Counted from the first letter of the stretch, positions 1-6,617 are shown. The stretch is 12,252 nucleotides of DNA from CBDDKW01 sp965230425 (GCA_965230425.1 CBDDKW010000009.1:1-12252), one strand, 5' to 3'. Notes: generated by a model not told the origin, from the letters alone. Made by a program: numbers and translations.

Positions 1-724
1 CTGCAGCCATTAATGCGGGTCCCAGAAGAGTAAAAAACCAGATAGGAATGCCATGTATGCGCGATAAGAAGGGTAATTTACCTGCTGCGGATTTTTTAGG
101 GCGATACGATTTAGCGAGTAGTTCAATATCTGCAGATACTTTCTTTAAAAAGTCAGATGTCCACTCTTGTTGACTTGCTTCTTGTGTATGCTTTGAAAAT
201 AGCGTTTCAAATTGTCTGATGTAGTTGAGCAGAGCTGCTTGATTATTTTGAATAGCGACTTGTTCTTCTTGTTTGTTATAGGCATAACCTATGGAGAGTG
301 TTAGCTGGCTGATAACGAGTAAAATACTCAGTATATCTTGAATGAGTTGCACAGTTGAGATAACACTAGAGCTGTCTTCCTCGTGAGCCAGCCAGCTCAG
401 TACCATGTTGGGTAGGACAATAGCCCATACAAAAAGCATTTGAAAGCTTGGGTCAATGGCATTAATACGGGATTTTAGATGGGCATTGTGTTGTTGTTGC
501 GAGGAATAAGGGTATTGTCCGCTGATGAGCCATTGTTCTAAGGACGATAACAGTAAAGGGTCATGCGTGTGAACAGTATTTTGGTTGATATGCATTGTAT
601 CTACGAAATTTTCTTCTTCAGGCGGAATAGAGTGACTACTCCCAATACTGCGGTTGATAGCGAGGACGTGATTGTCAGGGTTACGGCTAGTGTCATGATT
701 TATTTCGGAGTTTTCGTTGAGCAT
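1..724 (-). CDS. Unrecognised membrane protein, partial (C-terminus beyond window)
   Basis: An open reading frame of 241 codons runs leftward from an ATG at 724 to the window edge without a stop, so the C-terminus is missing. A purine-rich Shine-Dalgarno (GGGGGGA) lies about 6 bases before the ATG and supports this start. The first 60 or so residues are polar, rich in Asn, Ser and His, and probably disordered. Two hydrophobic stretches follow, at about residues 95-112 and 121-149, and look like transmembrane helices. Residues 150-220 form a polar, Gln/Glu/Lys-rich region that may be helical, and another hydrophobic stretch starts near residue 226 and continues off the window. I do not recognise the family and assign no function. 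It is divergent from the rpn gene and separated from it by 292 bases. It could be an inner-membrane protein or a secreted effector-like protein; nothing visible decides between these. Confidence 0.75.
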   Translation of the reverse strand, partial: MLNENSEINHDTSRNPDNHVLAINRSIGSSHSIPPEEENFVDTMHINQNTVHTHDPLLLSSLEQWLISGQYPYSSQQQHNAHLKSRINAIDPSFQMLFVWAIVLPNMVLSWLAHEEDSSSVISTVQLIQDILSILLVISQLTLSIGYAYNKQEEQVAIQNNQAALLNYIRQFETLFSKHTQEASQQEWTSDFLKKVSADIELLAKSYRPKKSAAGKLPFLSRIHGIPIWFFTLLGPALMAA

Positions 725-774
725 AGGAAATCCCCCCATCTTTTATTGTGATAATTAATCTGGGTATATGAGAT

Positions 775-790
775 GTCGTTGGCCAATGAC
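775..790. promoter_or_regulatory. 16-base near-perfect palindrome, possible operator
   Basis: The sequence GTCGTTGGCCAATGAC is an inverted repeat with one mismatched pair and a perfect TTGGCCAA core. It lies about 50 bases upstream of the leftward membrane-protein gene, in the region divergent from rpn. Its position and symmetry suit a binding site for a dimeric regulator of the leftward gene. No regulator is identified, and a chance palindrome is possible. Confidence 0.3.
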
Positions 791-915
791 GGAACATATA
801 TAGTAAACGCGTAATCGGGCGTAAGGACTATATGGGGAGTAGAATACTGAAATTCAAGATGTAAAGCAACAAAAAACAATTAAAAGAATAAAAAATAAAT
901 TAAATAATTGATATA

Positions 916-944
916 TTGACGAGTTAATGATATATTCATATAAA
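916..944 (+). promoter_or_regulatory. Probable sigma-70 promoter of rpn
   Basis: A -35 box TTGACG (916-921) and a -10 box TATAAA (939-944) are separated by the ideal 17 bases, each one mismatch from consensus. Transcription would begin near 951, giving a leader of about 65 bases before the rpn ATG. Direct copies of GATATATT (910-917 and 929-936) overlap the -35 box and the spacer and could be a regulator site. The region is very AT-rich, so chance matches are more likely than usual. Confidence 0.55.
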
Positions 945-1016
945 AAATAAGTTTTCATTTTATATTGTTTGAAAGCAAAAACCAAGTAGCTTAATGCTGC
1001 ATAAGGTGAATTTTAC

Positions 1017-2000
1017 ATGGATAGTGAGCAAGCAGAAATCGTTGTTGAAGGCTCGCCAACCTCTGAGAATAAAGCAGAGCCTGGTCGGCATAGACAAGCG
1101 AATGATCATGATGTGTATTTTCGTGGTGTTATGGCTATACCCGAAGTATCAACGGAACTACTTGAATCTTATTTACCAGAATCTATTTTGACTGCTATTG
1201 ATATGGAGACTTTGCAGGTAGAACCAACCCACTTTGTTGATGAAAAATTGCAATTGTCAGTCTCTGATATGGTTTTTCGTGTACAAATGCACGGTGAAGA
1301 TGCTTTTATTGCAGTGATTGCTGAGCACCAGAGTACAGCAGATAAACATATGGTGATACGTACCCAGCGTTATAAGTTGAAGGCAATGGAGTATTATGCC
1401 ATGCAAGCTAAGGATGTAGGAACGTTGTTAAATGATAAACCTTATCCTGCTGTTTATTGTTTAGTATTCTATCATGGTGAAAGGCCTTATCCTTACCCAA
1501 TCCACTTGGCAGAGCAGATTAATGCACCGCAAGCATTGGCACAGTTAGTAAGTGAGCCTACATTCCAACTAATGGATTTACATGAGATCAGTGATGAGCA
1601 ATTGCGTGAGCAAACATGGGCTGGCATTATGGGCCTGGTATTCAAACATGCACGAAGAGACAATTTTGCAGACTACTATTTAGAAGTTGTACAATTAATT
1701 AAGGCGCTAGTTTCTAAAAATAGTGTGCATCTGTTGCGTCTTACGCTAGAATATGTAGAACGAAAGGCTTATATAGATAAGAGCACATTCATGCAAGTAT
1801 TGAATAAAGAATTTACTGAAGATATGCGAGGTGAAGCAATGACAGTAGTTGAGCAGTTTCGTCAAGAGGGCTGCGAAGAAACCCGTGAGGCTATTGCAAT
1901 CAATATGTTAAAAGATGGAATGTCTCATCATAAGATTGCGAAAATGACGGGATTAACTGTGAGCGCTATTATGCAATTGAAGCAGCAGCAGGGGTTATAA
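1017..2000 (+). CDS. rpn: Rpn-family recombination-promoting nuclease / putative transposase (RpnL-type toxin)
   Basis: This 327-residue protein belongs to the Rpn family (old name Transposase_31), PD-(D/E)XK-type DNA endonucleases. The family signatures are in order: an HDxxF-like motif at residues 31-35 (HDVYF), the catalytic Asp at 84 in a VSD motif, and the E-x-Q catalytic pair E103 and Q105 in AEHQS. The C-terminal part from about residue 275 is the helical module with the typical ML-x-x-GM then IAKMTGL motif. The start is supported by an AAGGTGA Shine-Dalgarno at 1003-1009, 7 bases before the ATG. In E. coli, Rpn proteins are toxic, DNA-damaging phage-defence proteins inhibited by their separately translated C-terminal fragment; applying that role here is inference. 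The catalytic residues appear intact, so the gene looks functional. It diverges from a membrane-protein gene and is followed in frame by a second C-terminal module. Confidence 0.9.
   Translation: MDSEQAEIVVEGSPTSENKAEPGRHRQANDHDVYFRGVMAIPEVSTELLESYLPESILTAIDMETLQVEPTHFVDEKLQLSVSDMVFRVQMHGEDAFIAVIAEHQSTADKHMVIRTQRYKLKAMEYYAMQAKDVGTLLNDKPYPAVYCLVFYHGERPYPYPIHLAEQINAPQALAQLVSEPTFQLMDLHEISDEQLREQTWAGIMGLVFKHARRDNFADYYLEVVQLIKALVSKNSVHLLRLTLEYVERKAYIDKSTFMQVLNKEFTEDMRGEAMTVVEQFRQEGCEETREAIAINMLKDGMSHHKIAKMTGLTVSAIMQLKQQQGL
1828..1834 (+). promoter_or_regulatory. Internal ribosome binding site for nested RpnS
   Basis: GAGGTGA matches seven consecutive bases of the anti-Shine-Dalgarno complement. 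Its GAGG core ends 7 bases before the in-frame ATG at 1839, the optimal distance. It lies inside rpn codons 271-273 (Arg-Gly-Glu) and closely resembles the AAGGTGA site of the full-length start. It is the main sequence evidence that the C-terminal module is translated on its own. Confidence 0.6.
1839..2000 (+). CDS. Nested RpnS-type antitoxin (C-terminal 53 residues of Rpn, internal start)
   Basis: An in-frame ATG at codon 275 of rpn, preceded by GAGGTGA at ideal spacing, would give a 53-residue protein identical to the Rpn C-terminus. In characterised Rpn systems, such genes-within-genes make the small protein RpnS, which binds the full-length toxin and blocks it through a helical dimer interface. 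Here the small protein would start MTVVEQF, carry a Glu/Arg-rich helix and end in a helix-turn-helix-like stretch around GMSHHKIAKMTGLTVSAI. The sequence shows the start signals and the module boundary; antitoxin activity is inferred from the family. No convincing internal promoter is visible, although TAGAAT at 1747-1752 is a possible -10 box, so it may be made from the full-length mRNA. Confidence 0.55.
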   Translation: MTVVEQFRQEGCEETREAIAINMLKDGMSHHKIAKMTGLTVSAIMQLKQQQGL

Positions 2001-2006
2001 AGTAGA

Positions 2007-2177
2007 ATGCTGACAGTGCGAGAACAATTTATCCAAGAAGGTTACCAGGAAGTCCGTGAGGCTATCGCAATAAAAATGTTAAATGAAGGTATGCCTATAG
2101 ATAAAGTAGCAAAAATGACCGAATTGACTATAGAGTGTATCACTCAGCTAAAACAAAAAGAAGATGAGTATATATAA
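2007..2177 (+). CDS. Free-standing second RpnS-like module (orphan antitoxin candidate)
   Basis: This 56-residue reading frame begins 6 bases after the rpn stop codon and in the same frame. Its protein starts MLTVREQF and aligns without gaps to Rpn residues 276-324, with 31 of 49 positions identical, including the QEG, REAIAI, GM and AKMT segments. It starts within a residue of where the nested RpnS starts, so it corresponds to the antitoxin unit and not to a random tail of rpn. Substitutions are mostly conservative and there is no frameshift or stop, which argues for recent duplication or for selection. No good Shine-Dalgarno precedes the ATG (only GGGG at 1991-1994), so translation may depend on reinitiation after the rpn stop. 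Alternatives are the leftover 3' end of a second rpn copy, or a rpn tail cut off by a new stop codon. Its function is not established. Confidence 0.6.
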   Translation: MLTVREQFIQEGYQEVREAIAIKMLNEGMPIDKVAKMTELTIECITQLKQKEDEYI

Positions 2178-2266
2178 AGCGTGGTAGCCTTTATCTAACA
2201 AAGAATCTTTGTCCTATAAAACCCTAAATATGAGGTGCTATGGGTATGGATGTCTATAGCTATGTG

Positions 2267-4507
2267 CTACACAGTATCATTATCTCGACCAATTAACGTA
2301 TACAAGTCAAGTGATTCATCTGCTTGCGCTTCGACTATCTTATCAAAACTAAGTTTAAAGATATCATTCTGGTGTTCTAAACGATGTTTTTTTACAAAAT
2401 TATCAGCAAGGGTTAGGATTTTTCTGCGTAATAAGTCGTTTGCCATCATTAAATAATAGCGATGACTTGAGCGTAACCCTGCAAATAACAAACGCTGCTC
2501 GTAGGCGTGTAAGTAGCGTTGATAAGCTTGTTGGTCAGTATTTTGTAAATGTGTGCAGATATGTTCATGGGCCGTTTCACGTTGTTGCTGTGCTAAAGCA
2601 ACCGCCTTTTGTGAGTCTTGTATTATGTGATCAGTAAAAATTTTATCCCCTATTTGTTGCAGTAACAACATCGGCTTTTCATGAAAGTGTTGATTGGCAA
2701 TGTCTAATTCTTGTTGACCTAAGAACCCAAATTGTGCCATAAATGTTTTCCAGGTGTGTAGAGTGTCTACTGGAAGTGTCTGTTGATGAATGGCTTGTTC
2801 AATTTCATCAAGGCTTGAGAAATTTTCATCTTTAAGCATGTCTGCTAATTTTTCCAAAGAAATAGCCATGATATCTCTTACATTACCAGGAAATCCTCCT
2901 TGAATATCATCCTTGCAATTTTTTATTTCGTCAGGACAATTTATCAAAATAGTATCAATAGTTTTTTTTGCGTTGAAATCAGTAACAAACGTAGGTAGCG
3001 TATATTTTATCAATAGCTTGCTAAGGGCTTCTAAAGAACGTTGGGCAAATAATTCAATAGATTGCTCATGCTTAGCCAGTTGGTTTAATTGAACAACAAA
3101 TTTGTTGATAGCTTGCTGATAGCTTTGTTTCAACTTAAGCGGAGATGCCTTGCCGAGCTTACAGTGCCATATGAACTTGGGTGCGCTGAATATCAATTGT
3201 TTGCGTAGCTTATTAAATGTTTTTGTATCATTTTGTGTCTTATAGTCGACTAAGTTAATGTTAGTTAAAGATTCAGATAATTTAGGATCGAGATAGGCTA
3301 GTAGAGTTTTCAGCATTGGTTCAGAAAAAATATTCATGAGAGTAGTAATATTTGCATAACATTGTCCCCCCTCAATGAAAATCATGCCAGTCTGTTTTGC
3401 TGTAATAATATCTTTGCTAAATGCTTGTTCTGAAAAAGTGCGTAAAAATAAGTTGAGCCACTCGCTGCCTAAAGGTGAGAGTGATCCATCTAAACCTAGG
3501 ATCGAATCAGTAATATTCGCATTGAGTTGTGGAGATTCGCCTTCTTCGACTAATAGTGTGCTGGGTAATTCAGCGGTGCTCGCTATAGTATGTGCTTTTA
3601 ACAAATAAATTTTATGATCCGCAATGGCCCACTCAATGCTTACGGGTTTATTATATAGTTCTTCTACAATTTTTAGCTGCTCTATTAGTTCAAGTACTTG
3701 ATGGTCATTTAAACTGAATTCTTTTTTACGTAAATCAGGTACTTCTGTGATATTACCTTGCTCATCTAACCAACTACTGGTTTCTTTCTCACCTAAAATA
3801 CGTTCAATAATTTTATGTGATTTTTTATCAATGATGAATTGGTCAGGGGTAATATTTCCATTAACAACAGAATGACCTAGCCCCCAATTAGCCTGAAAAA
3901 CCACCTGATTATTATGGTCATTATCCGGATTAATAGAAAAACCTAGACCAGCGATATCACTCACAATTTGTTCTTGAATAATGATAGCTAAAGCAGGCGC
4001 TGAAATTTTTTGGCCTTGTTGCTGTTTATGCAAGATAATGCGTGCATCAAAACAAGAAGAAAAAACTTCGAGAATGGCTTGTTTAACCTCGCTTACTTGT
4101 ATCCCTAAAGCAGTTTGATAAGTCCCTAAGAAATCAGTTAAATCAATATCTTCATCTGTAATAGAAGCACGTATGGCAAGCAAAGCATCATTGGCGAAGT
4201 TATTGAGAAGTTGATCGAGTAGTAAGCCTTGTTCTAAGCTAAAATTTAGTGTTTCGCAAAAATTTTTTAATTGACGACATAGAGTCGTTACTTGTTGCTC
4301 TTGTTGAGCATTCAATAGAGCTTGCCAATGTTCATTAGCCTGTAGTTGATTAATCCAAGGTAGAAAGAATGAGGTTGTTAAGACAAAACCATGAGGGACA
4401 TTAATACCTTGTTGCAGCATATTCATTAAAGCAGAGGCTTTGCTGCCAATATATTTTTGATCAGGGATATCCTTTTCAGAAAGAGCGCAGTATATTTGCA
4501 TATTCAT
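2267..4507 (-). CDS. PEP synthase / rifampin phosphotransferase-like protein lacking the phosphohistidine domain
   Basis: This 746-residue protein starts with the pyruvate phosphate dikinase/PEP synthase nucleotide-binding region. Matches include GSKASAL with K23 and the VPHGFVLTT segment at 37-45, AIRASITDED (R113), IIIQEQIVSD (Q178), NWGLGHSVVNG near 207-217 and SIEWAIADHKIYLL (E292). The family usually continues with LQxRPI; here it reads LKAHTI, replacing the ATP-contacting Gln and Arg by K304 and H306. A middle region like that of rifampin phosphotransferases follows (about 330-730). The protein then stops where the swivelling phosphohistidine domain (GG-x-x-SHAAI type) should begin, and no frame in the 90 downstream bases restores it. 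A His-shuttle reaction making PEP or modifying an antibiotic is therefore unlikely. AGGA lies 4 bases before the ATG. Only 6 bases separate it from yggT, so it is probably the last gene of the yggS operon. Function unknown. Confidence 0.75.
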   Translation of the reverse strand: MNMQIYCALSEKDIPDQKYIGSKASALMNMLQQGINVPHGFVLTTSFFLPWINQLQANEHWQALLNAQQEQQVTTLCRQLKNFCETLNFSLEQGLLLDQLLNNFANDALLAIRASITDEDIDLTDFLGTYQTALGIQVSEVKQAILEVFSSCFDARIILHKQQQGQKISAPALAIIIQEQIVSDIAGLGFSINPDNDHNNQVVFQANWGLGHSVVNGNITPDQFIIDKKSHKIIERILGEKETSSWLDEQGNITEVPDLRKKEFSLNDHQVLELIEQLKIVEELYNKPVSIEWAIADHKIYLLKAHTIASTAELPSTLLVEEGESPQLNANITDSILGLDGSLSPLGSEWLNLFLRTFSEQAFSKDIITAKQTGMIFIEGGQCYANITTLMNIFSEPMLKTLLAYLDPKLSESLTNINLVDYKTQNDTKTFNKLRKQLIFSAPKFIWHCKLGKASPLKLKQSYQQAINKFVVQLNQLAKHEQSIELFAQRSLEALSKLLIKYTLPTFVTDFNAKKTIDTILINCPDEIKNCKDDIQGGFPGNVRDIMAISLEKLADMLKDENFSSLDEIEQAIHQQTLPVDTLHTWKTFMAQFGFLGQQELDIANQHFHEKPMLLLQQIGDKIFTDHIIQDSQKAVALAQQQRETAHEHICTHLQNTDQQAYQRYLHAYEQRLLFAGLRSSHRYYLMMANDLLRRKILTLADNFVKKHRLEHQNDIFKLSFDKIVEAQADESLDLYTLIGRDNDTV

Positions 4508-4513
4508 AATATC

Positions 4514-5089
4514 CTATACTGCCAGTTGTAGGCCAACCTGAATCAAGGGTTGGATCAACATAATGATCATTAAACGTAGAACAATCATGGCTGGGATAGG
4601 TGATAAGTCAAAACCAGCCACCCTAGGGATGATCTTTTGAAAGGGTCGCATGATGGGGGCTGTCAGTTGGGTCACTAAATCTAATAGTGGATTATATTGC
4701 CCTGAACTAACCCAACTCAGTATCACTTGAATTAAAATACCATAGAAGTAGATATTCAAGGCTTGTCGGAGTATATCACCGAAAACAAAGACTAAGATGC
4801 CGAGTGGCTGCGGAAATATTTGCGCCTTGATTGTGATCCACAATACTAATTTCACAGTACTGAGGATAATTGCAAATACAAGTGTGGCAAAATCAATAGT
4901 ACGATAACATGGAATAATGCGCTGCAAAGGTTTAACAACAGGATCCGTTAATTTTAAAATCAGTTGAATGAATTGATTGGTGTGTGGTAGCCGCATAAAA
5001 TTAAAAATAAAACGTAATAACACAACCATAATATAGAGATTGAATAGAGTGCCTACTAAAAAAACGCCTGCATTTTGCATTGGGTCCAT
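4514..5089 (-). CDS. yggT: YggT family integral membrane protein
   Basis: This 191-residue protein contains two YggT repeats, each with hydrophobic helices and the family motif: LTDPVVKPLQRIIP at residues 47-60 and LTAPIMRPFQKIIP at 142-155. Hydrophobic stretches at about 8-32, 66-88, 95-126 and 163-187 indicate a multi-pass inner-membrane protein. The length matches the two-repeat form usual in gammaproteobacteria. YggT proteins have been linked to osmotic or ion stress tolerance and membrane-protein assembly, but their molecular role is poorly defined. AGGA lies 6 bases before the ATG and overlaps the end of proC, whose stop is only 9 bases upstream, so the two are co-transcribed and perhaps translationally coupled. 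Confidence 0.92.
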   Translation of the reverse strand: MDPMQNAGVFLVGTLFNLYIMVVLLRFIFNFMRLPHTNQFIQLILKLTDPVVKPLQRIIPCYRTIDFATLVFAIILSTVKLVLWITIKAQIFPQPLGILVFVFGDILRQALNIYFYGILIQVILSWVSSGQYNPLLDLVTQLTAPIMRPFQKIIPRVAGFDLSPIPAMIVLRLMIIMLIQPLIQVGLQLAV

Positions 5090-5098
5090 ATCGTTTCC

Positions 5099-5914
5099 TT
5101 ATTTGTTCTGTGCAATATCCTCTGCACGTTGTTTTGCTGCTGTCATTGCCTTAGCAACTATATCATGAAAATCATGTTGTTCTAATGTATCTATTGCTGC
5201 TGCAGTGGTACCGCCAGGTGAAGTTACATTTTCACGCAATTGCTGTGGTGATTGGTTACTTTCCATTGCTAAGCGCGCTGCACCGAGCGCTGTTTGTAGA
5301 GTAAACAGATGAGCTATATCGGGGCTTAAGCCTAATGTGATTGCTTGAGCCTGCATTGCTTCCATGAGCAAAAAGTAATACGCAGGGCCACTACCTGATA
5401 ACGCGGTGATAATATCTAGATCTGTTTCACTATTCACCCATTGGCAAATGCCGACGGCCCGCATAATGGATTCCGCATATTGCTTATGTTCTACGGATAC
5501 ATGAGGATTAGCGAACAAGCTACTAGCGCCACAGCGAACTAGCGCAGGAGTATTAGGCATACAGCGGATAATGGCATATTTATCATTGCCTAACCATTGG
5601 CTAATCGCTGTTGTGGTAACACCCGCGGCAATACTTATTATCAGTTTATCCTTGGCAATCTCAGCTATCTCCTTGCAGACGCTTTCTAGCACCTGTGGTT
5701 TAATGCAAAGCACAATGACATCGCCGTGTTTTGCGGCAGTGAGATTATCAGGTGTGGTTTTAACAGCATATTTATCATGTAGTAATTCAAGGTGCTCTAG
5801 TATGGGGTTGCTCGCCCAAATCTTATCTGCGGGATAGCCATCATCAATCAAGCCACCCATTAAGCTTTGTCCCATATTACCGGCACCAATGAATGTAATG
5901 CGTGGTTTTGTCAT
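5099..5914 (-). CDS. proC: Pyrroline-5-carboxylate reductase
   Basis: ProC catalyses the last step of proline synthesis, NAD(P)H-dependent reduction of 1-pyrroline-5-carboxylate to L-proline, in the cytoplasm. The 271-residue protein has the N-terminal Rossmann motif GAGNMG (10-15), SIAAGVT near 94-100, the MPNTPALV segment (119-126), SGSGPAYY (173-180) and the C-terminal TSPGGTTAAAI signature (231-241), all typical and in the right order. Its length equals the family norm of about 270 residues. The start is preceded by GAGGT inside the end of yggS, 11 bases before the ATG, a slightly long spacing. The yggS stop lies 6 bases upstream. The pair yggS-proC is widely conserved, fitting the proposed role of YggS in pyridoxal-phosphate and amino-acid balance. 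Confidence 0.97.
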   Translation of the reverse strand: MTKPRITFIGAGNMGQSLMGGLIDDGYPADKIWASNPILEHLELLHDKYAVKTTPDNLTAAKHGDVIVLCIKPQVLESVCKEIAEIAKDKLIISIAAGVTTTAISQWLGNDKYAIIRCMPNTPALVRCGASSLFANPHVSVEHKQYAESIMRAVGICQWVNSETDLDIITALSGSGPAYYFLLMEAMQAQAITLGLSPDIAHLFTLQTALGAARLAMESNQSPQQLRENVTSPGGTTAAAIDTLEQHDFHDIVAKAMTAAKQRAEDIAQNK

Positions 5915-5920
5915 AATTGT

Positions 5921-6616
5921 TTAAACCTCTTTGCGCGGTCCAAAAATGTCGGTGCCTACCCTGACGATGGTCGCCCCTTCGGCAATAGCCATTTCTAAAT
6001 CCTTTGACATGCCCATTGATAAGGTATCCAACTGAAAGCCTTGTGTATTTAAAGAGTCTAATGCTAAGCGTAGCATTTTAAAAGCATGGCGTTGTTGTTG
6101 AGTTGATTTTGTTGCTGCAGGAATTGCCATGAGTCCACGTAACTTGAGACCGGGTAAAGGCTGTATTACATGTGCTAGTGCTTCAATTTCATCCACCTGA
6201 ATGCCCGATTTAGTGGCCTCATTGCTGATATTCACTTGAATGCAGACATTTAAAGGCGGTTTGTCCTTTGGCCGTTGTTTGCTAAGGCGTGTTGCAATCG
6301 GCAGGCGATCAATAGTGTGTACCCAATTAAAATGCTCAGAAATTGCTCTGGTCTTGTTACTTTGGATAGGGCCGATAAAGTGCCACTCAACATTTTTATC
6401 CTTAATTGCCATAATTTTTGCAATCGCTTCTTGTAAATAATTTTCACCGAAGGCAGTATGTCCTAGGGCAAGGGCTTGCTCGATTGCTGTAATGGGCTGT
6501 TTTTTACTCACTGCTAACAAACTGACCGAGCCTAGTGGACGGTCATAGGATTTTTCCGCTTCTGTTATGCGGGTGTGGACAGCTTGTAAGTGTGTTGCAA
6601 TTAAATTATTCATCAT
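5921..6616 (-). CDS. yggS: YggS/PLPBP family pyridoxal phosphate homeostasis protein
   Basis: YggS is a cytoplasmic, non-enzymatic PLP-binding TIM-barrel protein that influences vitamin B6 and amino-acid homeostasis. With the start at 6616 the protein has 231 residues, close to the E. coli length of 234. It shows LLAVSKKQP with the PLP-binding Lys at about residue 38, FGENYLQE, WHFIGPIQSNK, the LRGLMAIP segment, LSMGMSKDLEMAI and the terminal VGTDIFGPR. The frame stays open for another 87 codons upstream, but that part lies antisense to pilT, resembles no YggS protein and is not used here. The start could equally be the adjacent ATG at 6613, which aligns with the E. coli N-terminus. No clear Shine-Dalgarno precedes either ATG. 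It is the first gene of the yggS-proC-yggT-(PEP-synthase-like) operon. Confidence 0.95.
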   Translation of the reverse strand: MMNNLIATHLQAVHTRITEAEKSYDRPLGSVSLLAVSKKQPITAIEQALALGHTAFGENYLQEAIAKIMAIKDKNVEWHFIGPIQSNKTRAISEHFNWVHTIDRLPIATRLSKQRPKDKPPLNVCIQVNISNEATKSGIQVDEIEALAHVIQPLPGLKLRGLMAIPAATKSTQQQRHAFKMLRLALDSLNTQGFQLDTLSMGMSKDLEMAIAEGATIVRVGTDIFGPRKEV

Positions 6617-6617
6617 C

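Larger units (their letters stand above)
725..1016. other. AT-rich divergent intergenic region
   Basis: This 292-base gap separates the leftward membrane-protein gene from rpn. The part from about 855 to 970 is almost entirely A and T. It contains the palindrome at 775-790, a promoter-like sequence for rpn at 916-944, and a direct repeat GATATATT at 910-917 and 929-936. I see no gene, tRNA or terminator in it. Confidence 0.7.
1839..2177 (+). repeat. Imperfect tandem duplication of the Rpn C-terminal module
   Basis: Two copies, 1839-2000 and 2007-2177, encode homologous modules and are offset by 171 bases, exactly 57 codons. The longest identical stretch I see is 12 bases, CCGTGAGGCTAT, at 1883-1894 and 2054-2065. 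Because the offset is a multiple of three, recombination between the copies would leave an open reading frame with a hybrid or exchanged C-terminus. Confidence 0.75.

Noticed and set aside
563..751. Plus-strand reading frame of 62 codons
   Set aside because: It lies antisense to the leftward membrane-protein gene, which has a strong Shine-Dalgarno and stays open to the window edge. The plus-strand frame has no recognisable signature.
994..1191. Plus-strand frame overlapping the start of rpn in another frame
   Set aside because: It overlaps the well-supported rpn gene, has no family resemblance and its ATG lies before the rpn Shine-Dalgarno without one of its own.
1017..2177. Insertion sequence with terminal inverted repeats around rpn
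   Set aside because: The family was once called a transposase, so ends and target duplications were looked for at about 725-1016 and 2178-2266. No matching terminal inverted repeats or flanking duplications were found, and the family acts as a nuclease rather than as an insertion sequence.
2198..2212. Perfect 15-base palindrome ACAAAGAATCTTTGT as a terminator
   Set aside because: It is placed between convergent genes, but the stem is AT-rich, the loop would be very short, and there is no T-run. I keep it only as a possible junction mark in the discussion of the truncated gene.
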